DNA of 64,000 nt, taken from NCBI RefSeq assembly GCF_042651565.1, contig NZ_JBHSDF010000003.1, one strand, 5' to 3'. Made by a program: the position numbers and the translations under genes. Below, piece after piece: positions 17,385 through 23,965 of the stretch. The first letter of the stretch is position 1. Each line of letters begins with the position of its first letter. The notes beneath the pieces are model-generated. The model did no database searches and was not told the DNA's origin. It was given only the letters and a program-made list of their open reading frames with translations. Origin of the DNA: Salinispirillum marinum. Its GTDB lineage: Bacteria > Pseudomonadota > Gammaproteobacteria > Pseudomonadales > Natronospirillaceae.

Positions 17385-17401
17385 TATTTGTGCAACAAAT
17401 A
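17385..17401 (-). promoter_or_regulatory. Palindromic operator at the sulfur-gene promoter
   Basis: TATTTGT, TGC (minus strand), ACAAATA: a perfect 7-bp inverted repeat with a 3-bp centre. It overlaps a TATATT box that would serve as the -10 for the cytochrome/fccB transcript, with a weak -35 (TTAGAC) 18 bp upstream. The geometry suggests a dimeric repressor, for example an ArsR-type sulfide sensor, but no regulator gene lies beside it. Confidence 0.55.
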
Positions 17402-17479
17402 TAGACGCCTTAAGGGCAGACGTCTAATCACGGATTTTCATATTCTTATTAAAGAAAGCATAATGTAGAAAAGTCTCGA

Positions 17480-19201
17480 TTAAGCACTTTGTTTGTCCTG
17501 TTTATCTACCGCCTGCTTGATCGCCGCGTTGGCACCTGCAACCACCGCATCCAGGGCGGTGCGCACGATGTCGCTCCCGGTGGCACAGCCCCAAAAAACC
17601 GTGTCGTTACCCTTCAAGGCCACAAAGGCCACGGCGTCGGCGTCTTTGTCATGACCCAAACTGTGCTCGGCGTAGTCATCCACCTCCAAAGACAAACCAC
17701 AGTGGTTGTTCACCGCATTCACCCACGCGGCCAGTGGTCCCTGCCCTTGACCGACCCAGGTTTGCGCTTGCCCGTGATAGATCACCTCGACGGATAACTG
17801 ATCCTTGCCCCCGCGCGCCGCGTTCAAGCGATAGCTTTCTACCGACAACGGCGCTTGCTGACTGTAAGCGTCATGGAAGGCTTGCGTAATCCATGCAGCA
17901 TGAATTTCTTTGGCCGAACGCTCGGATTCCTGTTGTACCACCTGCGCAAAGGCGACTTGCAAGGCTCGCGGCAAGCGATACCCCGTATTCTGTTCCAACA
18001 GATAAGCGACACCACCCTTACCGGATTGCGAATTCACCCGAATCACCGCTTCATAAGAGCGGCCTAAATCGGCGGGGTCAATCGGCAGATAGGCCACTTC
18101 CCACGGGTCTTCCGGCTGGCGCACCGCCAAGCATTTTTTGATCGCGTCTTGGTGACTGCCGGAAAACGCGGTATACACCAGTTCGCCAATGTAGGGATGA
18201 CGCGGATGCACCGGTAAATTCGTACAGGTGGTATACACCTGTTCGATACGCTCCACATCCGCCAAGTTCAACTCTGGGTCTACCCCGCGCGAATACAGGT
18301 TCATCGCCATGGTAAAAATGTCCATGTTGCCGGTGCGCTCACCGTTGCCCAACAAGGTGCCTTCAACTCGATCCGCGCCCGCCATGACGGCTAATTCGGA
18401 AGCCGCAATGCCGGTACCTCGGTCATTGTGCGTATGCACGGATAAGACCACCGCATCACGGTAGGCCAATGCCCGATGTACCCGCTCTACTTGGTCGGCA
18501 AACACGTTCGGTGTAGACATCTCGACGGTAGCCGGCAAATTGATGATTGCCTTGGCTTCCGCACTGGGCTGCCAAACATCCAATACGGCGTTACACACGG
18601 AGATGGCGTACTCCAATTCGGTGCCGGTGAAGCTTTCGGGTGAATATTGAAACCGCCATTGCGTATCCGGGTATTGCTGCGCGTAATTTTTCACCCAGCG
18701 CGCGCCCTGGCGTGCTAACTGCCGGATGGCGTTCATATCCTGTCGGAACACCTGTTCACGTTGTACCCGTGAGGTAGAGTTGTACACATGTACAATGGCT
18801 TGCTTGACCCCCTTTAACGCCTCAAAAGTGCGGGCAATCAAGGGTTCGCGGGCTTGTACCAACACTTGAATCGTCACGTCCGCCGGAATGCGCTCTTCTT
18901 CGATCAACTGCCGACAAAAATCGAACTCGGTTTGCGATGCCGAAGGGAAGCCGATTTCGATTTCTTTGAAACCCAAATCCACCAGCAATTCAAACATCAT
19001 CAATTTTTGTGGCACGGTCATGGGGTCAACCAAGGCTTGGTTACCGTCGCGCAGGTCCACACTGCACCAAATGGGCGCTTGCGTGATAACTCGGTCGGGC
19101 CAGGTGCGGTCGGGCAGGGTTGGCGTATCATAGGCGACGTATTTACGGTGGTCGAATGCAGAAGGCGTGCGGTCTGATGCAGGGATAGATGGGTTGTTCA
19201 T
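17480..19201 (-). CDS. leuA: 2-isopropylmalate synthase (LeuA type 2)
   Basis: 573 residues, the length of the LeuA2 (yeast/Corynebacterium-like) class. The catalytic barrel shows WCSVDLRDGNQALVDPM and the metal-binding HTHNDRGTGIAASELAVMAG. GNGERTGNMD follows, and the C-terminal allosteric (leucine-binding) LeuA dimer domain fills the last ~130 residues. It condenses acetyl-CoA with 2-oxoisovalerate, the first committed step to leucine. A leader with two Leu-rich peptides and alternative stems lies upstream, so leucine supply probably controls expression. Confidence 0.95.
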   Translation of the reverse strand: MNNPSIPASDRTPSAFDHRKYVAYDTPTLPDRTWPDRVITQAPIWCSVDLRDGNQALVDPMTVPQKLMMFELLVDLGFKEIEIGFPSASQTEFDFCRQLIEEERIPADVTIQVLVQAREPLIARTFEALKGVKQAIVHVYNSTSRVQREQVFRQDMNAIRQLARQGARWVKNYAQQYPDTQWRFQYSPESFTGTELEYAISVCNAVLDVWQPSAEAKAIINLPATVEMSTPNVFADQVERVHRALAYRDAVVLSVHTHNDRGTGIAASELAVMAGADRVEGTLLGNGERTGNMDIFTMAMNLYSRGVDPELNLADVERIEQVYTTCTNLPVHPRHPYIGELVYTAFSGSHQDAIKKCLAVRQPEDPWEVAYLPIDPADLGRSYEAVIRVNSQSGKGGVAYLLEQNTGYRLPRALQVAFAQVVQQESERSAKEIHAAWITQAFHDAYSQQAPLSVESYRLNAARGGKDQLSVEVIYHGQAQTWVGQGQGPLAAWVNAVNNHCGLSLEVDDYAEHSLGHDKDADAVAFVALKGNDTVFWGCATGSDIVRTALDAVVAGANAAIKQAVDKQDKQSA

Positions 19202-19237
19202 GGCTCAGTCTACTCTTTTTAATTTTTTGGCTATTCA

Positions 19238-19323
19238 GTTGTTTGGCGGCAAGAGGTGTGGTGACTGAGCACCGCCAACAACGCACGGCTCAGCCTCCGG
19301 AGGGCAGTCGTAGTAGGCTGAGC
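19238..19323 (-). promoter_or_regulatory. leuA leader with mutually exclusive stem-loops
   Basis: Three pairings are visible. Stem I is a perfect 9 bp: 19288-19296 with 19315-19323. Stem II pairs 19288-19295 with 19263-19270 (one G-U). Stem III pairs 19272-19282 with 19238-19249 (GTTGTTGGCGG). Stem II excludes both I and III, the logic of an amino-acid attenuator, and Leu codons of leader peptide 2 lie in stem I. Stem III is not followed by a U-run but by an A-rich stretch, so a classical terminator is doubtful and control may act on translation or through another factor. Confidence 0.55.
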
Positions 19324-19355
19324 AGTAGAACAACGATTGAATGAGTAACTAACAT
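19290..19355 (-). CDS. Leucine-rich leader peptide 2 upstream of leuA
   Basis: ATG to TGA encodes 21 residues, MLVTHSIVVLLLSLLRLPSG plus G. Leu, Val and Ile make up 12 of 21, with Leu codons TTA, CTA, CTG, CTC, CTA, CTA, CTG. AAGG lies about 9 bases upstream. It ends 88 bp before the leuA ATG and overlaps the alternative stems described for the leader. Ribosome stalling at its Leu codons would favour stem II. It is too short for ordinary gene finders. Confidence 0.7.
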   Translation of the reverse strand: MLVTHSIVVLLLSLLRLPSGG

Positions 19356-19442
19356 GAAAACGACCTTTTTTGACTGTTTGATTCTTTGCTGGTTAACGGT
19401 TAAAGCGAGGTTCTGACGTGCAGGGCTAGGGCCTGCCGAAGA

Positions 19443-19493
19443 TCATAGCAGTCGTAGTAGGGCGAGAGAGAGGTGTATCTGTTGTGTTTTCAT
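19443..19493 (-). CDS. Leucine-rich leader peptide 1 upstream of leuA
   Basis: ATG to TGA encodes 16 residues, MKTQQIHLSLALLRLL; an in-frame ATG at 19505 would add four. Six of the last nine codons are Leu (CTC, CTC, CTA, CTA, CTG, CTA). It shares the 14-base stretch at 19448-19461 exactly with 19304-19317 inside peptide 2, so the two look like related copies. No strong ribosome site is seen. A TTGAAT / TATGGT pair spaced 17 bp lies just upstream and could be the promoter, but only with a very short leader. Confidence 0.55.
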   Translation of the reverse strand: MKTQQIHLSLALLRLL

Positions 19494-19569
19494 GGCTTGA
19501 ACCATAACGAGATTGCGCACAGGATTCAACTGAAAATTTTCTCCCTAGCGCAAAAAGGCCCACAGAAAA

Positions 19570-19872
19570 TTAAGGTCGCACCGGCGATGCTGCATGTTCA
19601 CCCACGACTGTGGTCCAAGGACGAACACGATAGGTAGTGACCAAACCATGGTGCACATAGGGGTCAGCTTGCGCGAAAGCCTCTGGCGTTGCTGCCGTCT
19701 CGCAAGAAAAAATCAACACCCCGCCATCAGACGGCTCGGCCAATGCACCGGCCAAAAACAGCTCACCACGGGCTTGTGCCGCCCAAGCCAGATTTAGGTG
19801 TTCGTCTCGGAATTCAGCCCGGCGTTCCAAATAATCCGGAGCGTAGTCGTAAAACAGAATAAAGTGCGCCAT
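19570..19872 (-). CDS. YciI-family protein
   Basis: 100 residues. It has the YciI ferredoxin-like fold pattern: HFILFYDYAPDYLERRAEFRDEHL, then ARGELFLAGALAEPSDGGVL, and the ending DPYVHHGLVTTYRVRPWTTVVG. The His and Asp expected at the putative active site are present. YciI-like proteins act in small-molecule turnover, but most are uncharacterised. It lies 21 bp downstream of the CPBP gene in the same direction. Confidence 0.88.
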   Translation of the reverse strand: MAHFILFYDYAPDYLERRAEFRDEHLNLAWAAQARGELFLAGALAEPSDGGVLIFSCETAATPEAFAQADPYVHHGLVTTYRVRPWTTVVGEHAASPVRP

Positions 19873-19893
19873 AACGTTTCACCTCAGATTTCA

Positions 19894-20730
19894 TTACGCC
19901 AGCATCGGGTACGTAAAACCGACCAGATGCACCATGTTCAATAGCCAATGCGCCGCAATAGCCCACCATAAACGGCCCGTTAATGCGTACACCGCACCGT
20001 ACAATAACCCGGCCAAGGTGGCGACCAGCACAAACGCCATGCCGCCGCCAAAGTGCGCCAAACCGAACAACACACTCGCCAACAGCACCGCCAACCAAAG
20101 GTTAAACCGCTGCTGCAACCAACGCTGTACGACGCCGCGAAACAACAATTCTTCGGCAATACAGGTGTTCACTAAATTGCTCAGTGCAAAGAACCCAAAC
20201 CACATTGGCAAGCCTAGGCTAACATCGATCAGCCTCAGCATGACCGCCACACCCATAATGACCGAGATGCCCAAGACCATCAGACCAATGGGCGCACTGG
20301 CCGGGATCGCACGAGATAAGGCAGGCAGGCTGCGCCCCCACAAAGGCAGCCACGTGAGCAATGACCACGCCACCAACACCTTATCGGTATTCAAATAAAA
20401 CGGCGTAGACACCGCACCGGGTTTCCATGGCTGTGCCTCCACCACCAGTAAGCCTTCATACCCCGGCACCGCATGCAACACCAAGGCCGCGCTGAACAAA
20501 AACCACAGGAAATATCGGCCCCATAACCACGGTCTAGGCAGTGGTTGCGCGTGCATCCAATAGGTCAAGCCCATGTACGCAAGGACAAAAGCACTGAACA
20601 GCATGCTGTGGTAGCCCACCAGCCAGGCCAGCAAAACGGCCGCCACCGACAAACCATAACGCGCCTCACGACGCTCCGACGAGCCGCATAGCAGCAGGAC
20701 AACCGAGAACAGCAACGCGAAATAGAGCAC
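19894..20730 (-). CDS. CPBP-family intramembrane metalloprotease
   Basis: 278 residues with about seven to eight membrane helices. The CPBP (Abi/Rce1-type) motifs are present: EELLFRGVVQRWL (motif 1 EExxxR), FGLAHFGGG (motif 2) and a C-terminal AIAAHWLLNMVH (motif 3). The catalytic residues would be the paired Glu and the two His. A GTG at 20730 with AGGA upstream is chosen, because a longer frame would overlap the small gene before it. Targets are unknown. Confidence 0.85.
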   Translation of the reverse strand: MLYFALLFSVVLLLCGSSERREARYGLSVAAVLLAWLVGYHSMLFSAFVLAYMGLTYWMHAQPLPRPWLWGRYFLWFLFSAALVLHAVPGYEGLLVVEAQPWKPGAVSTPFYLNTDKVLVAWSLLTWLPLWGRSLPALSRAIPASAPIGLMVLGISVIMGVAVMLRLIDVSLGLPMWFGFFALSNLVNTCIAEELLFRGVVQRWLQQRFNLWLAVLLASVLFGLAHFGGGMAFVLVATLAGLLYGAVYALTGRLWWAIAAHWLLNMVHLVGFTYPMLA

Positions 20731-20743
20731 GGGGATTCCTATG

Positions 20744-20971
20744 TTATTTTTGCAACACCCATTGAGCGCTGCGTAATGAAACGGCTTGAGCAACGAGGTT
20801 GAAAATACACAACATCAAGAAGAACTGAAGAAACTCAACGAAACGCTCTTCGATAACAAACATGTAGAACACTAGGAAACAACAAAACATCAGAAGCAGA
20901 GGCAACATCGCCTTTGCCAGTGATACGTCAGCAGGTATCTTGCGCAAAGGTCCTTGTTCGTAGGTATACAT
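20744..20971 (-). CDS. Small membrane protein
   Basis: 75 residues with two hydrophobic helices (~21-43 and ~47-63). A very good ribosome site, AAGGAG five bases before the ATG, supports it as a real gene. It ends 13 bp before the CPBP protease start and is probably co-translated with it. No family recognised. It could be a partner or substrate of the protease, but that is only proximity. Confidence 0.6.
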   Translation of the reverse strand: MYTYEQGPLRKIPADVSLAKAMLPLLLMFCCFLVFYMFVIEERFVEFLQFFLMLCIFNLVAQAVSLRSAQWVLQK

Positions 20972-21025
20972 TAAAGCTCCTTGATTCCGTTTAAAAAATC
21001 TTATCCTGCAATCACAGATTCACCT

Positions 21026-21247
21026 TCAATCCGAAAACGTCTCAACATATAGCTGCTCAACCTGTGCCCTCGCCCATGGCGTACGGCGCAAAAACTTCAA
21101 ACTGGACTTAACCGACGGATCGTTATTGAAGCAGTTGATGTTGATTTTTTGGCCGAGTACATCCCAACCATAATGCGCTTCCAGTGCTACCACGATAGCC
21201 TCCAAGGTAATGCCATGCAGCGGGTTTTTCGGTTGCTCGTTGTTCAT
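21026..21247 (-). CDS. VF530-family (DUF2132) small protein
   Basis: 73 residues. The block PLHGITLEAIVVALEAHYGW, followed by ININCFNNDPSVKSSLKFLRRTPWARAQVE, is characteristic of VF530/DUF2132, annotated as a DNA-binding fold from a Vibrio structure. I take the internal ATG at 21247, which gives the usual length; a longer frame reaches 21304. It is divergent from the rhodanese gene. The function of the family is unknown. Confidence 0.88.
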   Translation of the reverse strand: MNNEQPKNPLHGITLEAIVVALEAHYGWDVLGQKININCFNNDPSVKSSLKFLRRTPWARAQVEQLYVETFSD

Positions 21248-21393
21248 CTCATACCAACAAAGTGACTGATATGCCCATCCTATCACCCTGACATCATTGG
21301 GCAATCTGTTCCTTATCTGTCGTCACATTTCCTGCTTTACTTTAGAAAATACTTATATTAAAGTTACCTAATACATACCTTAGGAGAAACAAC

Positions 21394-21738
21394 ATGGCTT
21401 ACACCGAAAAATTTCAAGCAATGGCTGACCGAGCACGCGCTGAGGTCAACGACATCAAACCCGACCAAGTTGACGAAATGGTCAGTCATGGTGCTATATT
21501 GCTCGATATTCGTGACAAGGAAGAGCATGACGCTGACCACATCGCCGGTTCAATCAACATCAGCCGTGGCAAGTTGGAAATGAATGTGGAAGGCGAGATT
21601 CCTGATCTCGACGCGACCATTCTGTGTTACTGCAATGCGAATAATCGTGGTGCCTTGTCGGCTGCGGCCTTGAAAAACATGGGTTACAAAAACGTCCGCT
21701 ATATCAATGGTGGATTGCGCGCCTATCGAGCGCAGTAA
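21394..21738 (+). CDS. Rhodanese-like sulfurtransferase
   Basis: 114 residues, single rhodanese domain. It begins with VDEMVSHGAILLDIRDKEEHDADHIAGSINI, and the active-site loop is CYCNANNRG, with the second Cys as the likely persulfide carrier. The usual CxxGxRS becomes CNANNRG, so substrate preference may differ. TAGGAG lies 7 bases before the ATG. It probably moves sulfane sulfur in the cytosol; a link with the sulfur island 5 kb away is possible but unproven. Confidence 0.87.
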   Translation: MAYTEKFQAMADRARAEVNDIKPDQVDEMVSHGAILLDIRDKEEHDADHIAGSINISRGKLEMNVEGEIPDLDATILCYCNANNRGALSAAALKNMGYKNVRYINGGLRAYRAQ

Positions 21739-21778
21739 AAATGGGGGGCACGGGCGCGAACAGCGTTAAAGGTTGCAT

Positions 21779-22165
21779 CTAAAGCGCTTCATGGCTTTCG
21801 GGTGCTACATAGGCTTCGCGTGCCTGCCGTACCTGCTCATGATGCTCATCAGCCCACTGAATCAAGTGCTGTAACGGGTCAAAAAAGGAATGGCCCAACG
21901 GCGTCATACGGTATTCCACTCGCGGAGGCACGGTGGGATAAACCTGACGACTCACCAGACCGTCTTTCTCCAAATGGCGCAGTGTTTGCGCCAGCATACG
22001 CGGCGAAATATCTTCAATCTCCCGGCGCAACGCGCTGAACCGCAGTGTTTGTTCGCCCAGCGTCATTAACACCAAAACCGTCCAACGATCACCGAGCCGA
22101 TCCAGCACATCCCGAATCGGGCAGTTGCGATTCAGCGCTTCAAATTCTGGTTTACGCTTACCCAC
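21779..22165 (-). CDS. HxlR-family transcriptional regulator
   Basis: 128 residues, winged helix. NCPIRDVLDRLGDRWTVLVL has the redox-candidate Cys of HxlR/YodB/QorR proteins. LRHLEKDGLVSRQVYPTVPP and VEYRMTPLGHSFFDPL complete the family pattern. It is divergent from an NmrA-type reductase gene, as in the E. coli ytfH/ytfG (qorB) pair, so it probably represses that gene and itself, sensing quinones or electrophiles through the cysteine. Repeated GTAACTAG boxes lie between the two genes. Confidence 0.9.
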   Translation of the reverse strand: MGKRKPEFEALNRNCPIRDVLDRLGDRWTVLVLMTLGEQTLRFSALRREIEDISPRMLAQTLRHLEKDGLVSRQVYPTVPPRVEYRMTPLGHSFFDPLQHLIQWADEHHEQVRQAREAYVAPESHEAL

Positions 22166-22181
22166 CTTAATCTCTCCTATC

Positions 22182-22258
22182 GTTACTGCGTAGTAACTAG
22201 GTCACTTTTTGCGCCCTACTTCTGCACGTTCAATTAGTCGGTATTATAAAGTAACTAG
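22182..22258. promoter_or_regulatory. Candidate HxlR operators (two AGTAACTAG boxes)
   Basis: GTTACT, GCGT, AGTAAC at 22182-22197 is a perfect inverted repeat 17 bp before the HxlR start. The box AGTAACTAG recurs at 22192-22200 and 22250-22258, the latter 40 bp before the reductase ATG. Paired sites in a divergent HxlR/reductase region fit autoregulation and repression of the enzyme gene. Confidence 0.5.
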
Positions 22259-22297
22259 ATTGATAAACGTAATTTAATACCACTGAGAGGAAATGCT

Positions 22298-23194
22298 ATG
22301 TCTCATCAATACCCGATTGCTGTAACCGGTGTGGCAGGTCAATTAGGCCGCCAGGTTATCAAATACCTGTTGGATAACTTGCAGGTTCCGGCACAACACA
22401 TTGTTGCCCTTACCCGCGATACCACCAAACTGGTTGAGGTTGCCGCTCAAGGAGTCGAGGTTCGCCATGCAGATTTCGACAACACGACAACCTTGGCCGA
22501 TGCATTCAAGGGCGTGCAGCGCTTGTTGCTGATCAGCACTGACACCCTCGGCCTACCCGGCAAGCGCTTGGAACAGCATAAGAACGCCATTGCTGCGGCG
22601 GAACAAGCGGGTGTAAAACACGTTATTTATACGTCCATGCCTAAACCGGAAGGTTCGGCGATTACTTTTGCAGGCGATCACCTCGGCACGGAACAGGCAT
22701 TGGCTGCCAGCAACATGAGCTGGACCATTTTACGCAATAACTGGTACTTCGAGAATTTGTTCATGGAGACCGAACACATCCTAGCCAGCGGCCAGTGGTT
22801 TAGCGCTGCGGGCGACGGGCGTTCGGCACACATTGCCCGTGCCGACCTCGCCTTAGCCGCCGCCCATGCTTTAGCAAGCGGCGATACCACCAACAAGACC
22901 TACACCTTGAGTGGCGCGAAAGCCTACCGCACCCAAGACATGGCCGAACTGCTGAGTAAGGTGAGTGGCAAGCCCATCGCCGTAGTGCCTATTACGGACG
23001 AACAGAAGCAAGCAGACTTAACCCAAGCCGGGCTGCCGCCGGCATTAGCAGAAATTTTCGCCAGTTTCGACATTAACACACGGCAAGGTGGTGTGGCTGA
23101 AGTCACCGACCATTTCAAGCAGTTAACCGGCAAAGAACCTACACCGTTTGAACAATGGTTAGACGCCCATAAAAACCTGTTCGCCGTCGCCTAA
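22298..23194 (+). CDS. NmrA/QorB-type NAD(P)H quinone reductase
   Basis: 298 residues. The Rossmann motif is VTGVAGQLGRQVIKYLL; the chain resembles QorB (YtfG), an NADPH-dependent quinone oxidoreductase of the atypical SDR/NmrA class: HVIYTSMPKPEG, LGTEQALAASNMSWTILRNNWYFENL. Along with the divergent HxlR regulator this forms the E. coli-like quinone-detoxification pair. GAGAGG lies about 8 bases before the ATG. Confidence 0.87.
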   Translation: MSHQYPIAVTGVAGQLGRQVIKYLLDNLQVPAQHIVALTRDTTKLVEVAAQGVEVRHADFDNTTTLADAFKGVQRLLLISTDTLGLPGKRLEQHKNAIAAAEQAGVKHVIYTSMPKPEGSAITFAGDHLGTEQALAASNMSWTILRNNWYFENLFMETEHILASGQWFSAAGDGRSAHIARADLALAAAHALASGDTTNKTYTLSGAKAYRTQDMAELLSKVSGKPIAVVPITDEQKQADLTQAGLPPALAEIFASFDINTRQGGVAEVTDHFKQLTGKEPTPFEQWLDAHKNLFAVA

Positions 23195-23264
23195 GTTTGC
23201 ACTATGGCCGCCGATGATAATTCAAAGGCGGCTACACATCCGTTCTTACCCTCTTTATCACCCC

Positions 23265-23807
23265 TCAAAGCTGAATAAAATGCTCACGGTAGTAGCGCAG
23301 TTCTTCAATACTTTCGCGGATATCATCGAGCGCGCGGTGTGAGTTCTGCTTTTTAAAGCCATCCACAATGCCCGGCTTCCAACGTTTCGCCAGTTCTTTC
23401 AAGGTCGAAACATCCAGGTTGCGGTAATGCATATAGGCTTCGAGCTTGGGCATGTACTTCACCATAAAGCGGCGGTCCTGGCCTATGGTGTTACCCGCCA
23501 AAGGGGATTTCCCCGGCGTTACCCAATCTTGCAAAAAGGCAAGGGTTTGCGCTTCGGCTTCTTCGTCGGTCACGGTGCTGTCAATGACCCGCTGGGTCAG
23601 ACCAGATTCGCCATGGTGCTTTACACACCAGGGGTCCATAGCATCCAGTAGGCTCATAGGCTGATGAATCACCAATTCAGGACCTTCGGCCAAAATATTG
23701 AGGTCCGCATCGGTAACGATGGTGGCAATTTCAATGATGCGTTCCTTTTCGGGGTCTAACCCGGTCATTTCTAGGTCAATCCAGACCAAATTGGTGTCTT
23801 TATTCAT
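23265..23807 (-). CDS. orn: Oligoribonuclease
   Basis: 180 residues, matching Orn (181 in E. coli). The DEDDh exonuclease motifs are clear: WIDLEMTGLD (D-x-E), GNTIGQDRRFM (D), and HRALDDIRES (H...D). It degrades 2-5 nt RNAs, and pGpG from c-di-GMP breakdown, which links it to the GGDEF/EAL genes here. The ATG at 23807 matches the family start (MNKDTNLVWIDLEMTG); a longer frame reaches 23837. Confidence 0.96.
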   Translation of the reverse strand: MNKDTNLVWIDLEMTGLDPEKERIIEIATIVTDADLNILAEGPELVIHQPMSLLDAMDPWCVKHHGESGLTQRVIDSTVTDEEAEAQTLAFLQDWVTPGKSPLAGNTIGQDRRFMVKYMPKLEAYMHYRNLDVSTLKELAKRWKPGIVDGFKKQNSHRALDDIRESIEELRYYREHFIQL

Positions 23808-23965
23808 AGGACTCACGAGAGATACATTCTGCCGCACAGTTTAGAGGTAGATAGCGCTTCTCGCCAGTGTGTCACGTCTGAGAAGTGTAATTGTGTCATG
23901 CAACTGCCCGACAGTTGTTTTATGCTGCGGCATGAATCCGAAGGCAAAGGGTGGGTCGGCAAACG

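Noticed and set aside
19238..19282. Intrinsic terminator in the leuA leader
   Set aside because: The GTTGTTGGCGG stem is strong, but what follows in the RNA is A-rich, not U-rich, so I do not call it a terminator.
23207..23233. GCCGCC...GGCGGC as a terminator between the reductase gene and orn
   Set aside because: The stem is only 6 bp with a long loop and no T-run on either strand.
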